Source: Candidatus Woesearchaeota archaeon
GTDB taxonomy: Archaea; Nanobdellota; Nanobdellia; Woesearchaeales; UBA12501
NCBI GenBank assembly: GCA_016177315.1
Contig: JACOVN010000022.1
Coordinates: forward strand, 1 to 10,715
Length of the DNA stretch: 10,715 nucleotides
Reading direction: 5' to 3'
The position numbers and the translations under genes are program-made. The notes beneath the pieces are model-generated. The model did not search any database, was not told the DNA's origin, and was given only the letters and a program-made list of their open reading frames with translations. Each line of letters begins with the position of its first letter. The stretch's first letter is position 1. Shown piece by piece: positions 1-6,170 of the stretch.

Positions 1-2523
1 AAATACTATTTCTGCAGCAAAAATTGCCAAGATGCGTTTCTTGGAAAAAGCAGAAAGCCACCTCAACAAGAAGCCAGAGCAGCAGGCGTAACGAAGAAAA
101 CAGTCAAGATTGTTGGCATGCATTGTGCAAGCTGCGAGCAGACCATTGGTAAAGCATTGCGAAAGCTTCCTGGTGTCGCAAAGGCAGAAGTTAGCTATGC
201 GACAGAAACTGCAAAATTAGAATTTGAGCCAGGCAAATTGAAGAATGTAGATATTAAGAAGGCTGTCGAGGAAGTAGGCTACAGAATTATAGAGGAAGAA
301 AAAAGTAACCGTATTACCCTGAATATCTCCGGCATGGAGAGCCAACATTGCGTTGGCATTGTGGAAAAGGCCATCAAATCCGTACCCGGCTTACAGTCTG
401 TAAAGGTTAATCTCGCAACACAGAGGACAGAAATACAGTTCGATGCTGCTGTCGCAAAGGCAGAAGATTTTGTTAAGGCGGTGAAGGCCAGCGGCTATGG
501 CGCAACCATTGGAGAAACGGTGGATAAAGAAAAAGAATTGCGGGAAAAAGAAATTAAGAGATATAAAATAAAAACATGGATTGCAGGCATTTTCAGCATC
601 CCCTTACTCTATTCTGTTATGGCTCCCTTAGTGGGGTTGCCTTCCTTTCCTTTGCCGGACAAGCAGATAGCATTATTGCAATTCCTCTTTGCAACCCCCA
701 TCATGATTGCCGGCATCAATTTTTTCATCTCAGGAACAAAATCTGTGGTAAAGACATTAACACCCAACATGGATACCCTGGTTGCCTTAGGCACAGGAAC
801 AGCCTATCTCTGGAGCATCTTCGTTTCCTTCATGATCTGGACAAGTGAAGGATATAGCAAGCATGACCTTTACTTTGAGGTTGCTGGCTTATTGATTTTC
901 TTCATTCTGCTGGGGAAATACTTAGAAGCTATTACCAAGGGCAAGACTTCTGCAGCTATTAAGAAGCTCTTGGGTTTGCAGGCAAAAACCGCCACCGTTA
1001 TAAGAAACAAAAGAGAAATGCAAATCCCTATCGAGGAGGTTGTTGTTGGAGACAAAATTATTGTCAAGCCTGGAGAGAAAATCCCTGTGGATGGTATTAT
1101 TGTAGATGGGCATTCCAGCGTGGACGAGAGCATGGTGACTGGGGAAAGCATTCCTGTAGAGAAAAAGAAAGGCGATGCAGTCATTGGAGCAACGATTAAT
1201 AAAACCGGCAGCTTTATCTTTAAAGCTACAAAGGTTGGAAAAGACACTGTTCTCGCACAAATTGTCAGGTTAGTAGAAGAAGCCCAAGGCAGCAAAGCCC
1301 CTATCCAGAAATTGGCAGACACTATCTCAGCATACTTTGTTCCTGCTGTGGTGTTGATTAGCATTGTCGCTTTCTTGGTATGGTACTTCCTCGGCTATGG
1401 CCTGCTCTTTTCCCTGACAGCGCTCATTGCAGTCTTGATTATTGCCTGTCCCTGTGCCGTTGGCTTAGCAACGCCAACAGCAGTGATGGTTGGAACAGGT
1501 ATCGGAGCAGAGCAAGGCATCTTGATTAAATCTGCAGAGGCATTGCAGAAAGCCCGGGATATTGATGCTGTTGTATTAGATAAAACTGGGACAATAACTA
1601 AGGGAAAGCCAGAGGTAACGAACATTCTCTCTCTTGGCAGGATGAAAGCAGAGGAAATACTGCATCTGGCTGCAATTGCGGAAAAAAGGTCAGAGCATCC
1701 TCTGGCAGAAGCCATTCTGCAGGCTGGAAAGGAAAAAGGTTTAACGATTCACGATCCAGAGAAGTTCCAATCCATCACTGGAAAAGGCATTGAGGCCATA
1801 TTCAGGAATAAGACTCTTTCCGTTGGAAACAGGGCTTTACTGCAGGACAAAAAAATTCCTATTCATGAGTTTGAGAACAAAATCCAGGCATGGGAGCATG
1901 AAGGCAAGACCGTCATGATTCTTGCGGTTAGGAAAAAGATAGAAGGATTGATTGCAGTCGCAGATACGCTGAAGGAACATTCCGGGGAAGCTGTCGCAGC
2001 GCTCCAGAAGATGGGGAAAGAGGTGATTATGCTAACCGGAGATAATGAGAGAACTGGCAAAGCCATAGCCAAGCAGGTCGGCATTGAAAGAGTTTTGGCA
2101 GAAATTTTGCCGCAGGAAAAAGTCCATGAAATAAAGAAATTACAGGAAGAAGGAAAGAAGGTTGCGATGGTGGGGGACGGCATCAACGATGCTCCTGCGT
2201 TAACGCAGGCAGACATTGGCATTGCGATAGGCTCTGGAACTGACATTGCCATTGAAGCTGGAGATATTGTGTTGGTGAAGAGCGATCTGCGGGATGTAGT
2301 GAAGGCTATTGAATTAAGCAAGTATGGAATGAGGAAAATCAAGCAAAATCTTTTCTGGGCTTTCATCTACAACATTGTGGGCATTCCGGTTGCTGCTGGA
2401 ATTTTGTATCCTTTTACTGGATGGCTGTTGAGCCCCATTATTGCAGGGGCAGCAATGGCATTTAGTTCTGTTTCTGTAGTTGGAAATGCATTGTTGATGA
2501 GGAGGTATAAGCCAAGCGTATGA
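1..2523 (+). CDS. copA: Cu+-exporting P1B-type ATPase with N-terminal YHS segment and two HMA domains (5' partial)
   Basis: ATP-driven export of monovalent copper (or silver) across the cytoplasmic membrane. The frame is open from base 1, so the gene starts outside the window; the first ATG, at 118, lies inside the metal-binding motif GMHCASC and cannot be the true start. Numbering from the first codon: residues 1-14 ([14 protein letters not shown]) resemble the second half of a YHS/TRASH metal-binding domain; HMA1 has CxxC at 42-45; HMA2 has SQHC at 114-117, so one cysteine of its usual pair is missing. The ATPase core follows: TGES 380-383, the transmembrane CPC 483-485 typical of Cu+ pumps, phosphorylated Asp in DKTGT 527-531, HP motif 566-567, GDGIND 725-730, and the MxxSS motif of the last helices 819-823. 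About eight membrane helices are expected. The core is intact and ends RRYKPSV. A DUF2892 gene follows 22 nt later. Family and CPC class are secure; the YHS assignment rests on a fragment. Confidence 0.95.
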   Translation, partial: KYYFCSKNCQDAFLGKSRKPPQQEARAAGVTKKTVKIVGMHCASCEQTIGKALRKLPGVAKAEVSYATETAKLEFEPGKLKNVDIKKAVEEVGYRIIEEEKSNRITLNISGMESQHCVGIVEKAIKSVPGLQSVKVNLATQRTEIQFDAAVAKAEDFVKAVKASGYGATIGETVDKEKELREKEIKRYKIKTWIAGIFSIPLLYSVMAPLVGLPSFPLPDKQIALLQFLFATPIMIAGINFFISGTKSVVKTLTPNMDTLVALGTGTAYLWSIFVSFMIWTSEGYSKHDLYFEVAGLLIFFILLGKYLEAITKGKTSAAIKKLLGLQAKTATVIRNKREMQIPIEEVVVGDKIIVKPGEKIPVDGIIVDGHSSVDESMVTGESIPVEKKKGDAVIGATINKTGSFIFKATKVGKDTVLAQIVRLVEEAQGSKAPIQKLADTISAYFVPAVVLISIVAFLVWYFLGYGLLFSLTALIAVLIIACPCAVGLATPTAVMVGTGIGAEQGILIKSAEALQKARDIDAVVLDKTGTITKGKPEVTNILSLGRMKAEEILHLAAIAEKRSEHPLAEAILQAGKEKGLTIHDPEKFQSITGKGIEAIFRNKTLSVGNRALLQDKKIPIHEFENKIQAWEHEGKTVMILAVRKKIEGLIAVADTLKEHSGEAVAALQKMGKEVIMLTGDNERTGKAIAKQVGIERVLAEILPQEKVHEIKKLQEEGKKVAMVGDGINDAPALTQADIGIAIGSGTDIAIEAGDIVLVKSDLRDVVKAIELSKYGMRKIKQNLFWAFIYNIVGIPVAAGILYPFTGWLLSPIIAGAAMAFSSVSVVGNALLMRRYKPSV

Positions 2524-2532
2524 AAAACCAAC

Positions 2533-2537
2533 GGAGG
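2533..2537 (+). promoter_or_regulatory. Shine-Dalgarno site of the DUF2892 gene
   Basis: GGAGG lies 8 nt before the ATG at 2546 and just after the ATPase stop codon. It fixes the start of the small membrane protein and supports translation from a shared message with the ATPase. Confidence 0.7.
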
Positions 2538-2545
2538 CGAAAACA

Positions 2546-2749
2546 ATGGTAAAGCAAAATTTAGGCAAATTGGATAGGGTTTTTCGGTTTGTGTTGGGCG
2601 CACTGTGGCTCAGCCCTTTAGCTCCACAGTTTCCCAATCTATGGGCCAATTGGCTAGTATTCATCGTGGCCTGGATTGCTCTCATCGAGAGCTTCTTTGG
2701 ATGGTGCTGGCTGCATCATGCATTTGGTGTAGATAATAAAAATCAATAA
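2546..2749 (+). CDS. DUF2892 (YgaP-like transmembrane) small membrane protein
   Basis: A 67-residue inner-membrane protein. The N-terminus (MVKQNLGKLDRVFRFVLGAL) is the typical opening of the DUF2892 family, the membrane module also found at the C-terminus of YgaP rhodaneses: a short Asn/Gly/Asp-Arg signature running into a first helix (about 13-28) and a second helix (about 34-50). The family usually ends in a G-x-C-P-L-Y motif; here it is GWCWLHHAFGVDN (52-64), keeping the cysteine and adding two histidines, which might bind metal. The gene starts 22 nt after the Cu-ATPase stop, has its own GGAGG, and has no separate promoter visible, so it is probably co-transcribed with the pump. Its biochemical role is unknown; a link to metal or thiol handling is inferred only from the neighbour and the Cys/His tail. 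Confidence 0.85.
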   Translation: MVKQNLGKLDRVFRFVLGALWLSPLAPQFPNLWANWLVFIVAWIALIESFFGWCWLHHAFGVDNKNQ

Positions 2750-2772
2750 CAGTCAACGCACAACCTAAAGGA

Positions 2773-3363
2773 TTACCCTCTCTCCCTCCACCAAATAATC
2801 CCCAACGCAATCAAGGCTCCAACAAGATCTGCCACCAAATCCAGGGACGTATTCACATACCCTCCAACACCAGTCTGCGGAACAACAACCGTGATGAGAA
2901 ACTCAATAATCTCATTGAAAGCGCCAACACCCAATCCAGCCATGGCCACCACAACAGCAAGCGCGCCTCTGGTTCGGTGGTTGGTATGCAGAGCAGAATG
3001 GAGCAATTCATACATGACGAGCGTTGCAACGCAAAAGCCCACAATATGCACAAACTGGTCAAATTTCAATATCTGATAAGTTTCTGAGAGCGGAATAAGG
3101 ATGAACTCATATAATCTTTTCCCCTGCACTATGAAGCTTCCTCCAGCCATGTGGAGGAATCCCCACAGCGTAAGTCCCCACAGCACGCCGTTGGAATATT
3201 GCACTCTCGTGTTCGTCAGGCCAATGAGGAGAATGAAAAACAAAATCACTCCAACATAGATGAGGAACTCATAATTTTCCTTAGAGAAGTAAAAAGAAGT
3301 AAAGGCAAGCAACAGGACTACATTCACCATCAAAATTACCCATTGGCCCTCTTTGATATGCAT
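2773..3363 (-). CDS. DUF2238-like (YjdF-type) polytopic membrane protein
   Basis: A 196-residue, strongly hydrophobic protein with about six membrane helices. Recognisable family features are the histidine-containing helices GFLHMAGGSF (68-77) and FDQFVHIVGF (101-110), the segment GVGAFNEIIEF (145-155) with acidic residues inside a membrane helix, and the C-terminal NTSLDLVADLVGALIALG (171-188). This order of H, E/E and D...D...G motifs is that of DUF2238/YjdF integral membrane proteins, whose function is not established. The ATG at 3361-3363 is chosen because a TATA-like element lies about 28 nt upstream, suggesting a leaderless or very short-leader message. It converges on the ATPase-DUF2892 operon with 23 nt between stop codons. 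It could also be transcribed by read-through from the winged-helix gene 49 nt upstream, because no T-run separates them. Confidence 0.75.
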   Translation of the reverse strand: MHIKEGQWVILMVNVVLLLAFTSFYFSKENYEFLIYVGVILFFILLIGLTNTRVQYSNGVLWGLTLWGFLHMAGGSFIVQGKRLYEFILIPLSETYQILKFDQFVHIVGFCVATLVMYELLHSALHTNHRTRGALAVVVAMAGLGVGAFNEIIEFLITVVVPQTGVGGYVNTSLDLVADLVGALIALGIIWWRERG

Positions 3364-3386
3364 AGAAAGCCGTAAGAAAGCAGGAA

Positions 3387-3401
3387 CATAAATAGTTTTT
3401 C
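3387..3401 (-). promoter_or_regulatory. Archaeal BRE/TATA promoter of the DUF2238 gene
   Basis: On the minus strand GAAAAA is followed by CTATTTATG. Its centre is about 28 nt before the ATG at 3363, so transcription should begin at or next to the start codon. The TATA is imperfect. Confidence 0.5.
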
Positions 3402-3412
3402 TTTTTGGTGCT

Positions 3413-3754
3413 TTATGCAGGTACCAATATTCCTTCTATACCCTCAGCAGATTCTCGTTGATGAAATTCAATTCTTTTTCGCAAACCATATTCTGTTAAA
3501 CGGTATTCGTGTGCACCTCTCCCTCCTCTCGCAGCACGTTCCTCTTCCGTCAATCTCCTACATTCTCGTTCTTCTGCAAACCTTTCCCTTACCAGCTCAC
3601 GCAAATGGGGATAAACAGATGTAAGGATGAGCTGTCTGCGGTCTACACCTCTCTGCTTTGCAATTTCATCGACTATTTCTTTACCACGCTTCCATTCAAT
3701 GCTGCTTAATGTGCCATATACTTCTTGGTATTTGATTCTGCCTGAAAGTATCAT
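3413..3754 (-). CDS. Small winged-helix DNA-binding regulator (putative)
   Basis: A 113-residue Arg/Glu-rich soluble protein, probably a transcription regulator. Helices about 15-34 and 38-48 are followed by SVYPHLRELVRERF (46-59), which resembles the recognition helix of PadR/ArsR-like winged-helix proteins. A long charged linker (60-80) then leads to HEYRLTEYGLRKRIEF (82-97), the typical Y-x-L-T-x-x-G-L strand and helix that close the wing. The wing loop is unusually long and rich in Arg and Gly (ARGGRGAH, 75-82). No ligand or metal-binding domain is visible, so any signal is unknown. The frame stays open upstream to about 3808 but contains no ATG, GTG or TTG, so the ATG at 3754 is the only conventional start. 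It lies between the DUF2238 and DUF1264 genes and might control either of them or itself; that is inference. The exact family is unassigned. Confidence 0.65.
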   Translation of the reverse strand: MILSGRIKYQEVYGTLSSIEWKRGKEIVDEIAKQRGVDRRQLILTSVYPHLRELVRERFAEERECRRLTEEERAARGGRGAHEYRLTEYGLRKRIEFHQRESAEGIEGILVPA

Positions 3755-3792
3755 ATTCTTTACTAAGATACCATCCTTTTTAAGTCTTTTGG

Positions 3793-3806
3793 AAAATATA
3801 ATAAAA
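3793..3806 (-). promoter_or_regulatory. AT-rich promoter region of the winged-helix gene
   Basis: The minus strand reads TTTTATTATATTTT, centred about 45 nt before the ATG at 3754, which would leave a leader of about 20 nt containing a weak GGATGG (3771-3776). A second candidate, CTTAAAAAG at 3778-3786, would make the message leaderless. The U-rich stretch also follows the DUF1264 stop codon and may end that transcript. Confidence 0.4.
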
Positions 3807-3821
3807 TGTTAAATGAAAATT

Positions 3822-4301
3822 TTAAATAATACTTACTGTCGGTGCCGTGTCTGGATATTCCCTCTTCGGATCCCAGAAAATAATCACTTTTCCATGCGTC
3901 TTGCCAAGCGTTTCCTTCAATGCCTCTACCTCGGCATCCGTCATGCCAAAGGTCTGCAGCTCTACCCTCGTTAATTCTTCAGTATGTCCATGCCAATTTT
4001 TCTTTTCTTCTGCATCGAACTTCGCCCAAACAGGAGTAGGAACAATGATCTCTGCTCCAATCAGCCTTGCCTCTGGCTTATCGCTGTCATACAATTGGCA
4101 CTGCAAGACTCCAGAAGGGAGACCTTTGCAGTAATGGTGCACAAACAATTCTGGTTGTGTTCCTGCATGCTTCGTTGCTGCGATATGGACGGCATACCCT
4201 TCTGTTGGTCCTGCTGGAGCTGCAGGTTGTTGTGGAACCTGAGCACAAGCCACTATAAACAATAGTGCAAGAATAATTCCATAGGTTATTGCTCTTTTCA
4301 T
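3822..4301 (-). CDS. DUF1264-family putative lipoprotein
   Basis: A 159-residue secreted protein. Residues 1-19 form a lipoprotein-type signal: MKR, a hydrophobic stretch, then the lipobox IVAC with Cys19 as the likely anchor, followed by a Pro/Ala linker (20-33). The mature part carries the DUF1264 signature, the family of plant oil-body-associated proteins and their bacterial and fungal relatives: HHYCKGLPSGVLQCQLYDSD (55-74), EARLIGAEIIV (77-87), EEKKNWHGH (98-106) and GKVIIFWDP (137-145). The conserved Cys58 and Cys68 and the W-H-x-H motif at 103-106 are intact; the His residues could bind metal, but the family has no agreed function. The C-terminus (PDTAPTVSII) is shorter than the usual Pro-Leu-Gly ending. 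A good ribosome site (GGGGGTGAT) and TATA box support the start. It is expected on the outer face of the membrane. Confidence 0.85.
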   Translation of the reverse strand: MKRAITYGIILALLFIVACAQVPQQPAAPAGPTEGYAVHIAATKHAGTQPELFVHHYCKGLPSGVLQCQLYDSDKPEARLIGAEIIVPTPVWAKFDAEEKKNWHGHTEELTRVELQTFGMTDAEVEALKETLGKTHGKVIIFWDPKREYPDTAPTVSII

Positions 4302-4304
4302 GGT

Positions 4305-4313
4305 ATCACCCCC
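4305..4313 (-). promoter_or_regulatory. Strong Shine-Dalgarno site of the DUF1264 gene
   Basis: GGGGGTGAT lies 3 nt before the ATG and differs by one base from GGAGGTGAT, the full complement of the archaeal 16S rRNA 3' end. It is the best ribosome site in the window. Confidence 0.75.
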
Positions 4314-4339
4314 TAATACAGGATAGCGTATTGAAACCC

Positions 4340-4353
4340 TTTAAAAAGTTTGC
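4340..4353 (-). promoter_or_regulatory. Archaeal promoter of the DUF1264 gene
   Basis: The minus strand reads GCAAAC (BRE-like) followed by TTTTTAAA. The centre lies about 42 nt before the ATG, predicting a start near 4318 and a leader of about 17 nt holding the ribosome site. The T5 run may also end transcripts from the HEPN-like gene. Confidence 0.65.
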
Positions 4354-4354
4354 G

Positions 4355-4368
4355 TGAAACTGGTTTCA
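4355..4368 (-). promoter_or_regulatory. Inverted repeat next to the DUF1264 promoter (possible operator)
   Basis: TGAAAC-TG-GTTTCA is a perfect 6-bp inverted repeat just upstream of the BRE. A third copy of the half-site lies on the other side of the TATA box at 4332-4337. Half-sites on both sides of the core promoter suggest an operator. It could instead be a weak stem ending the HEPN-like transcript, whose stop codon is at 4374. Confidence 0.35.
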
Positions 4369-4373
4369 GAGTT

Positions 4374-5144
4374 TTATGAATTATATTGTTTTCTTTCCAA
4401 GAATATCCTCCCTAACACATCCAGTGTATACAGAATAATCGCCTGCGTCTGCTCCTTGCTTGGATAAAAAGCTTCCTGCTTCTTATGCACAGAGAAAATC
4501 CTGACTTGATTGATCAGGTGAATCTGGTGCGTGATGGCAGGATCCAGGGAAATATGCTGCTCTTTCATTTTTGCAATGAGATTCCCTAGACCGATGCCTG
4601 GAGTCTTTTCTAAGGCATCAATGTTTGTTGCTTCAAAATACTTCCGATGCAAGGCTGTTTCCAAAACCCTGCCACAAAGAACGATGCAGCTCCTGTAGCA
4701 TTTTGCCGCATAGCACCTTTCTAATTCCTTGATGTCTGCAACAATATCTGCCTTGATCTCCTCCGGGATATAATACGGAATAGTAAATTTCACTGCCTCT
4801 GCGCCTTTCTGCTGTCGTATCTCCAGTTTGTCCAGCAAAGGAAGAATCTCTTGTAATTGCTTTTGCACTTTTTGATGATCTTTCTGTCCTAGCTCTGCAA
4901 GCAACGGAATGAGCTTTCCCAATACCGCCTCGTTGCCTTCGTAATGCCTGCACAGGCTCCAGAGCTGCTGCTTCACATCCCTCAAGCCTATTTCGATAGT
5001 GCTATGGTAGTAGCTTGCCTTCCCTGCCTGGAAATCATAGAAAGTCTTTTCTAGAGAAGGCTTTTTCTGCAATTTCTGGTTAGAGGCCTGTTCCAACTGC
5101 TGCAAGAGCCTCTTCACTGTTTGCTTTGCCTGCTCGAGAACCAT
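4374..5144 (-). CDS. DUF4145/HEPN-like protein with N-terminal helical region
   Basis: A 256-residue soluble protein. The N-terminal half (1-115) is helical, Gln/Lys/Glu/Leu-rich and probably partly coiled-coil. From about 124 the sequence resembles DUF4145, a member of the HEPN superfamily: IPEEIKADIVADIKELERCY (126-145), then CYRSCIVLCGRVLETALHRK (149-168), a loop, LGNLIAKMKEQ (186-196), and NQVRIFSVHKKQ (212-223). The last contains R215-x4-H220, matching the R-x4-6-H catalytic signature of HEPN ribonucleases. Many HEPN proteins are RNases in toxin-antitoxin, abortive-infection or CRISPR settings, but others are non-catalytic. No nucleotidyltransferase or other antitoxin partner lies next to it; neighbours are a DUF1264 lipoprotein and a cation exchanger. 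TATATAAA about 26 nt before the ATG implies a leaderless transcript. The fold assignment is moderately sure; RNase activity is inference. Confidence 0.65.
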   Translation of the reverse strand: MVLEQAKQTVKRLLQQLEQASNQKLQKKPSLEKTFYDFQAGKASYYHSTIEIGLRDVKQQLWSLCRHYEGNEAVLGKLIPLLAELGQKDHQKVQKQLQEILPLLDKLEIRQQKGAEAVKFTIPYYIPEEIKADIVADIKELERCYAAKCYRSCIVLCGRVLETALHRKYFEATNIDALEKTPGIGLGNLIAKMKEQHISLDPAITHQIHLINQVRIFSVHKKQEAFYPSKEQTQAIILYTLDVLGRIFLERKQYNS

Positions 5145-5164
5145 ACGGGACAGTGAATATATGG

Positions 5165-5175
5165 AATTTATATAG
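5165..5175 (-). promoter_or_regulatory. Archaeal TATA box of the HEPN-like gene
   Basis: The minus strand contains CTATATAAATT, with TATATAAA at 5167-5174. The centre is about 26 nt upstream of the A of the ATG at 5144, so the transcript should start at the start codon. No Shine-Dalgarno site is present, in agreement. Confidence 0.65.
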
Positions 5176-5192
5176 TTAATGAAAATTCTTCG

Positions 5193-6155
5193 CTAGGCGA
5201 CAAAGCCTTTCACATAGAATTCTACAATGATGAAGAACGCATAGAGCATAATTAAGGATATGCCTTCTCGCCAATCCAGTCTATGGCCAGATTCCATGAA
5301 CGTGAAGAACAGGAAGCAGGTTAAAATCATGTACACACCAGAAGAGATGAACAGCAGGAAATCGGAAGATAAGGGGTAGATCAAGGCAGAAACGCCCAGC
5401 ACTGCCGTAGAGTTGGCAACCACAGCTCCCATAACATCTCCCAATCCCATCTCCGGATGCCGTTGGAGGGATGCCCGAGAGACAAAAACAAGCTCTGGCA
5501 AGGACGTGCCAACTGCAATCAGGAAAAGACCAATGAGAATGGGGGGCAATTGCAAGTCAAGGGAAAGATACGTAGCGTACCGCACTACATATCTTGCAGA
5601 AAAGAAGAGCAGCGTAACGCTTGCGAGGAAGAGCAACACAGAGACAACGACGTGCCATCGCTCTATATGGTTTTCCATTTGCTTCGTGAATCTCCTTCCT
5701 TGCCGGAATAGGTGCCATTGGTAGAAGGCAAATACGAGCAACAGCAGCATTCCGTCTAGCTGGGAAATTTGCCTGCCAAGTAACATGAGGATCATGGGAA
5801 GGGTTGCAATGAGAACCATGACAAAGCCATCCTGCAGTGTTTTCTTGCTGGTAATATGGATATTCCTTGCCAATAGAATGCCCATGCCCATGATTAAGGT
5901 TAAGTCAACAATATTGGAACCGATAACATTGCCCAGGGCCAGCGCAGTATTCCGCTGCAACGATGCCTCAATACCGACGAACAGCTCTGGCAGCGTGGTT
6001 GCAGAAGCCATGATAATGGAGCCAACGACAAACTCACTCAACCTGAGAAAGCTTGCAATTTTTATCAAGCATCGGACTACCAACCCGCCGCTCAGTACTA
6101 AGATAATGCAGGCGAGTAAAAATAAGGTACTATGCACTAGGGTTTGATACGCCAT
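5193..6155 (-). CDS. Sodium/calcium exchanger (CaCA family) antiporter
   Basis: A 320-residue membrane antiporter of the Na+/Ca2+-exchanger family, close in length to NCX_Mj and YrbG, with about ten helices in two inverted halves. The two alpha repeats align with each other: ATTLPELFVG (52-61) through LGNVIGSNIVDLTLIMG (74-90), and AVGTSLPELVFV (214-225) through LGDVMGAVVANSTAVLG (238-254). Both ion-coordinating glutamates are present (Glu57 and Glu221). At the second coordinating position of each repeat, 27 residues after the glutamate, the protein has Asp84 and Asn248. A charged loop at 151-166 joins the halves. It exports Ca2+ using Na+ or H+, or another divalent ion; selectivity cannot be read from sequence. 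AGGAG at 6166-6170 precedes the ATG by 10 nt and abuts the stop codon of the upstream AI-2E gene, so the two are co-translated from one message. Confidence 0.92.
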   Translation of the reverse strand: MAYQTLVHSTLFLLACIILVLSGGLVVRCLIKIASFLRLSEFVVGSIIMASATTLPELFVGIEASLQRNTALALGNVIGSNIVDLTLIMGMGILLARNIHITSKKTLQDGFVMVLIATLPMILMLLGRQISQLDGMLLLLVFAFYQWHLFRQGRRFTKQMENHIERWHVVVSVLLFLASVTLLFFSARYVVRYATYLSLDLQLPPILIGLFLIAVGTSLPELVFVSRASLQRHPEMGLGDVMGAVVANSTAVLGVSALIYPLSSDFLLFISSGVYMILTCFLFFTFMESGHRLDWREGISLIMLYAFFIIVEFYVKGFVA

Positions 6156-6170
6156 CCCTCTTTTTCTCCT

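Noticed and set aside
870-1364. Long minus-strand open frames opposite the Cu-ATPase (also 1395-1715 and 1863-2366).
   Set aside because: They mirror the codon bias of a well-conserved ATPase; their translations are low-complexity Ser/Thr/Ile/Pro mixtures without motifs.
118-2523. Starting the ATPase gene at the ATG at 118.
   Set aside because: This ATG is the Met of the GMHCASC metal-binding motif, and the frame continues open to base 1 with recognisable domain sequence.
3395-3406. T-runs on the plus strand (TTTTTCTTTTT) as a terminator for the ATPase operon.
   Set aside because: They lie more than 600 nt past the last plus-strand gene, behind an oppositely oriented gene; on the minus strand they are part of the A-rich BRE region.
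4633-4953. A 106-residue open frame on the minus strand inside the HEPN-like gene.
   Set aside because: It is an overlapping frame with Arg/Gly-rich, non-domain-like sequence, no promoter or ribosome site, and lies wholly inside a better-supported gene.
5413-5724. Plus-strand open frames opposite the cation exchanger (also 5785-6147).
   Set aside because: They are antisense shadows of conserved alpha-repeat coding sequence, without start signals.
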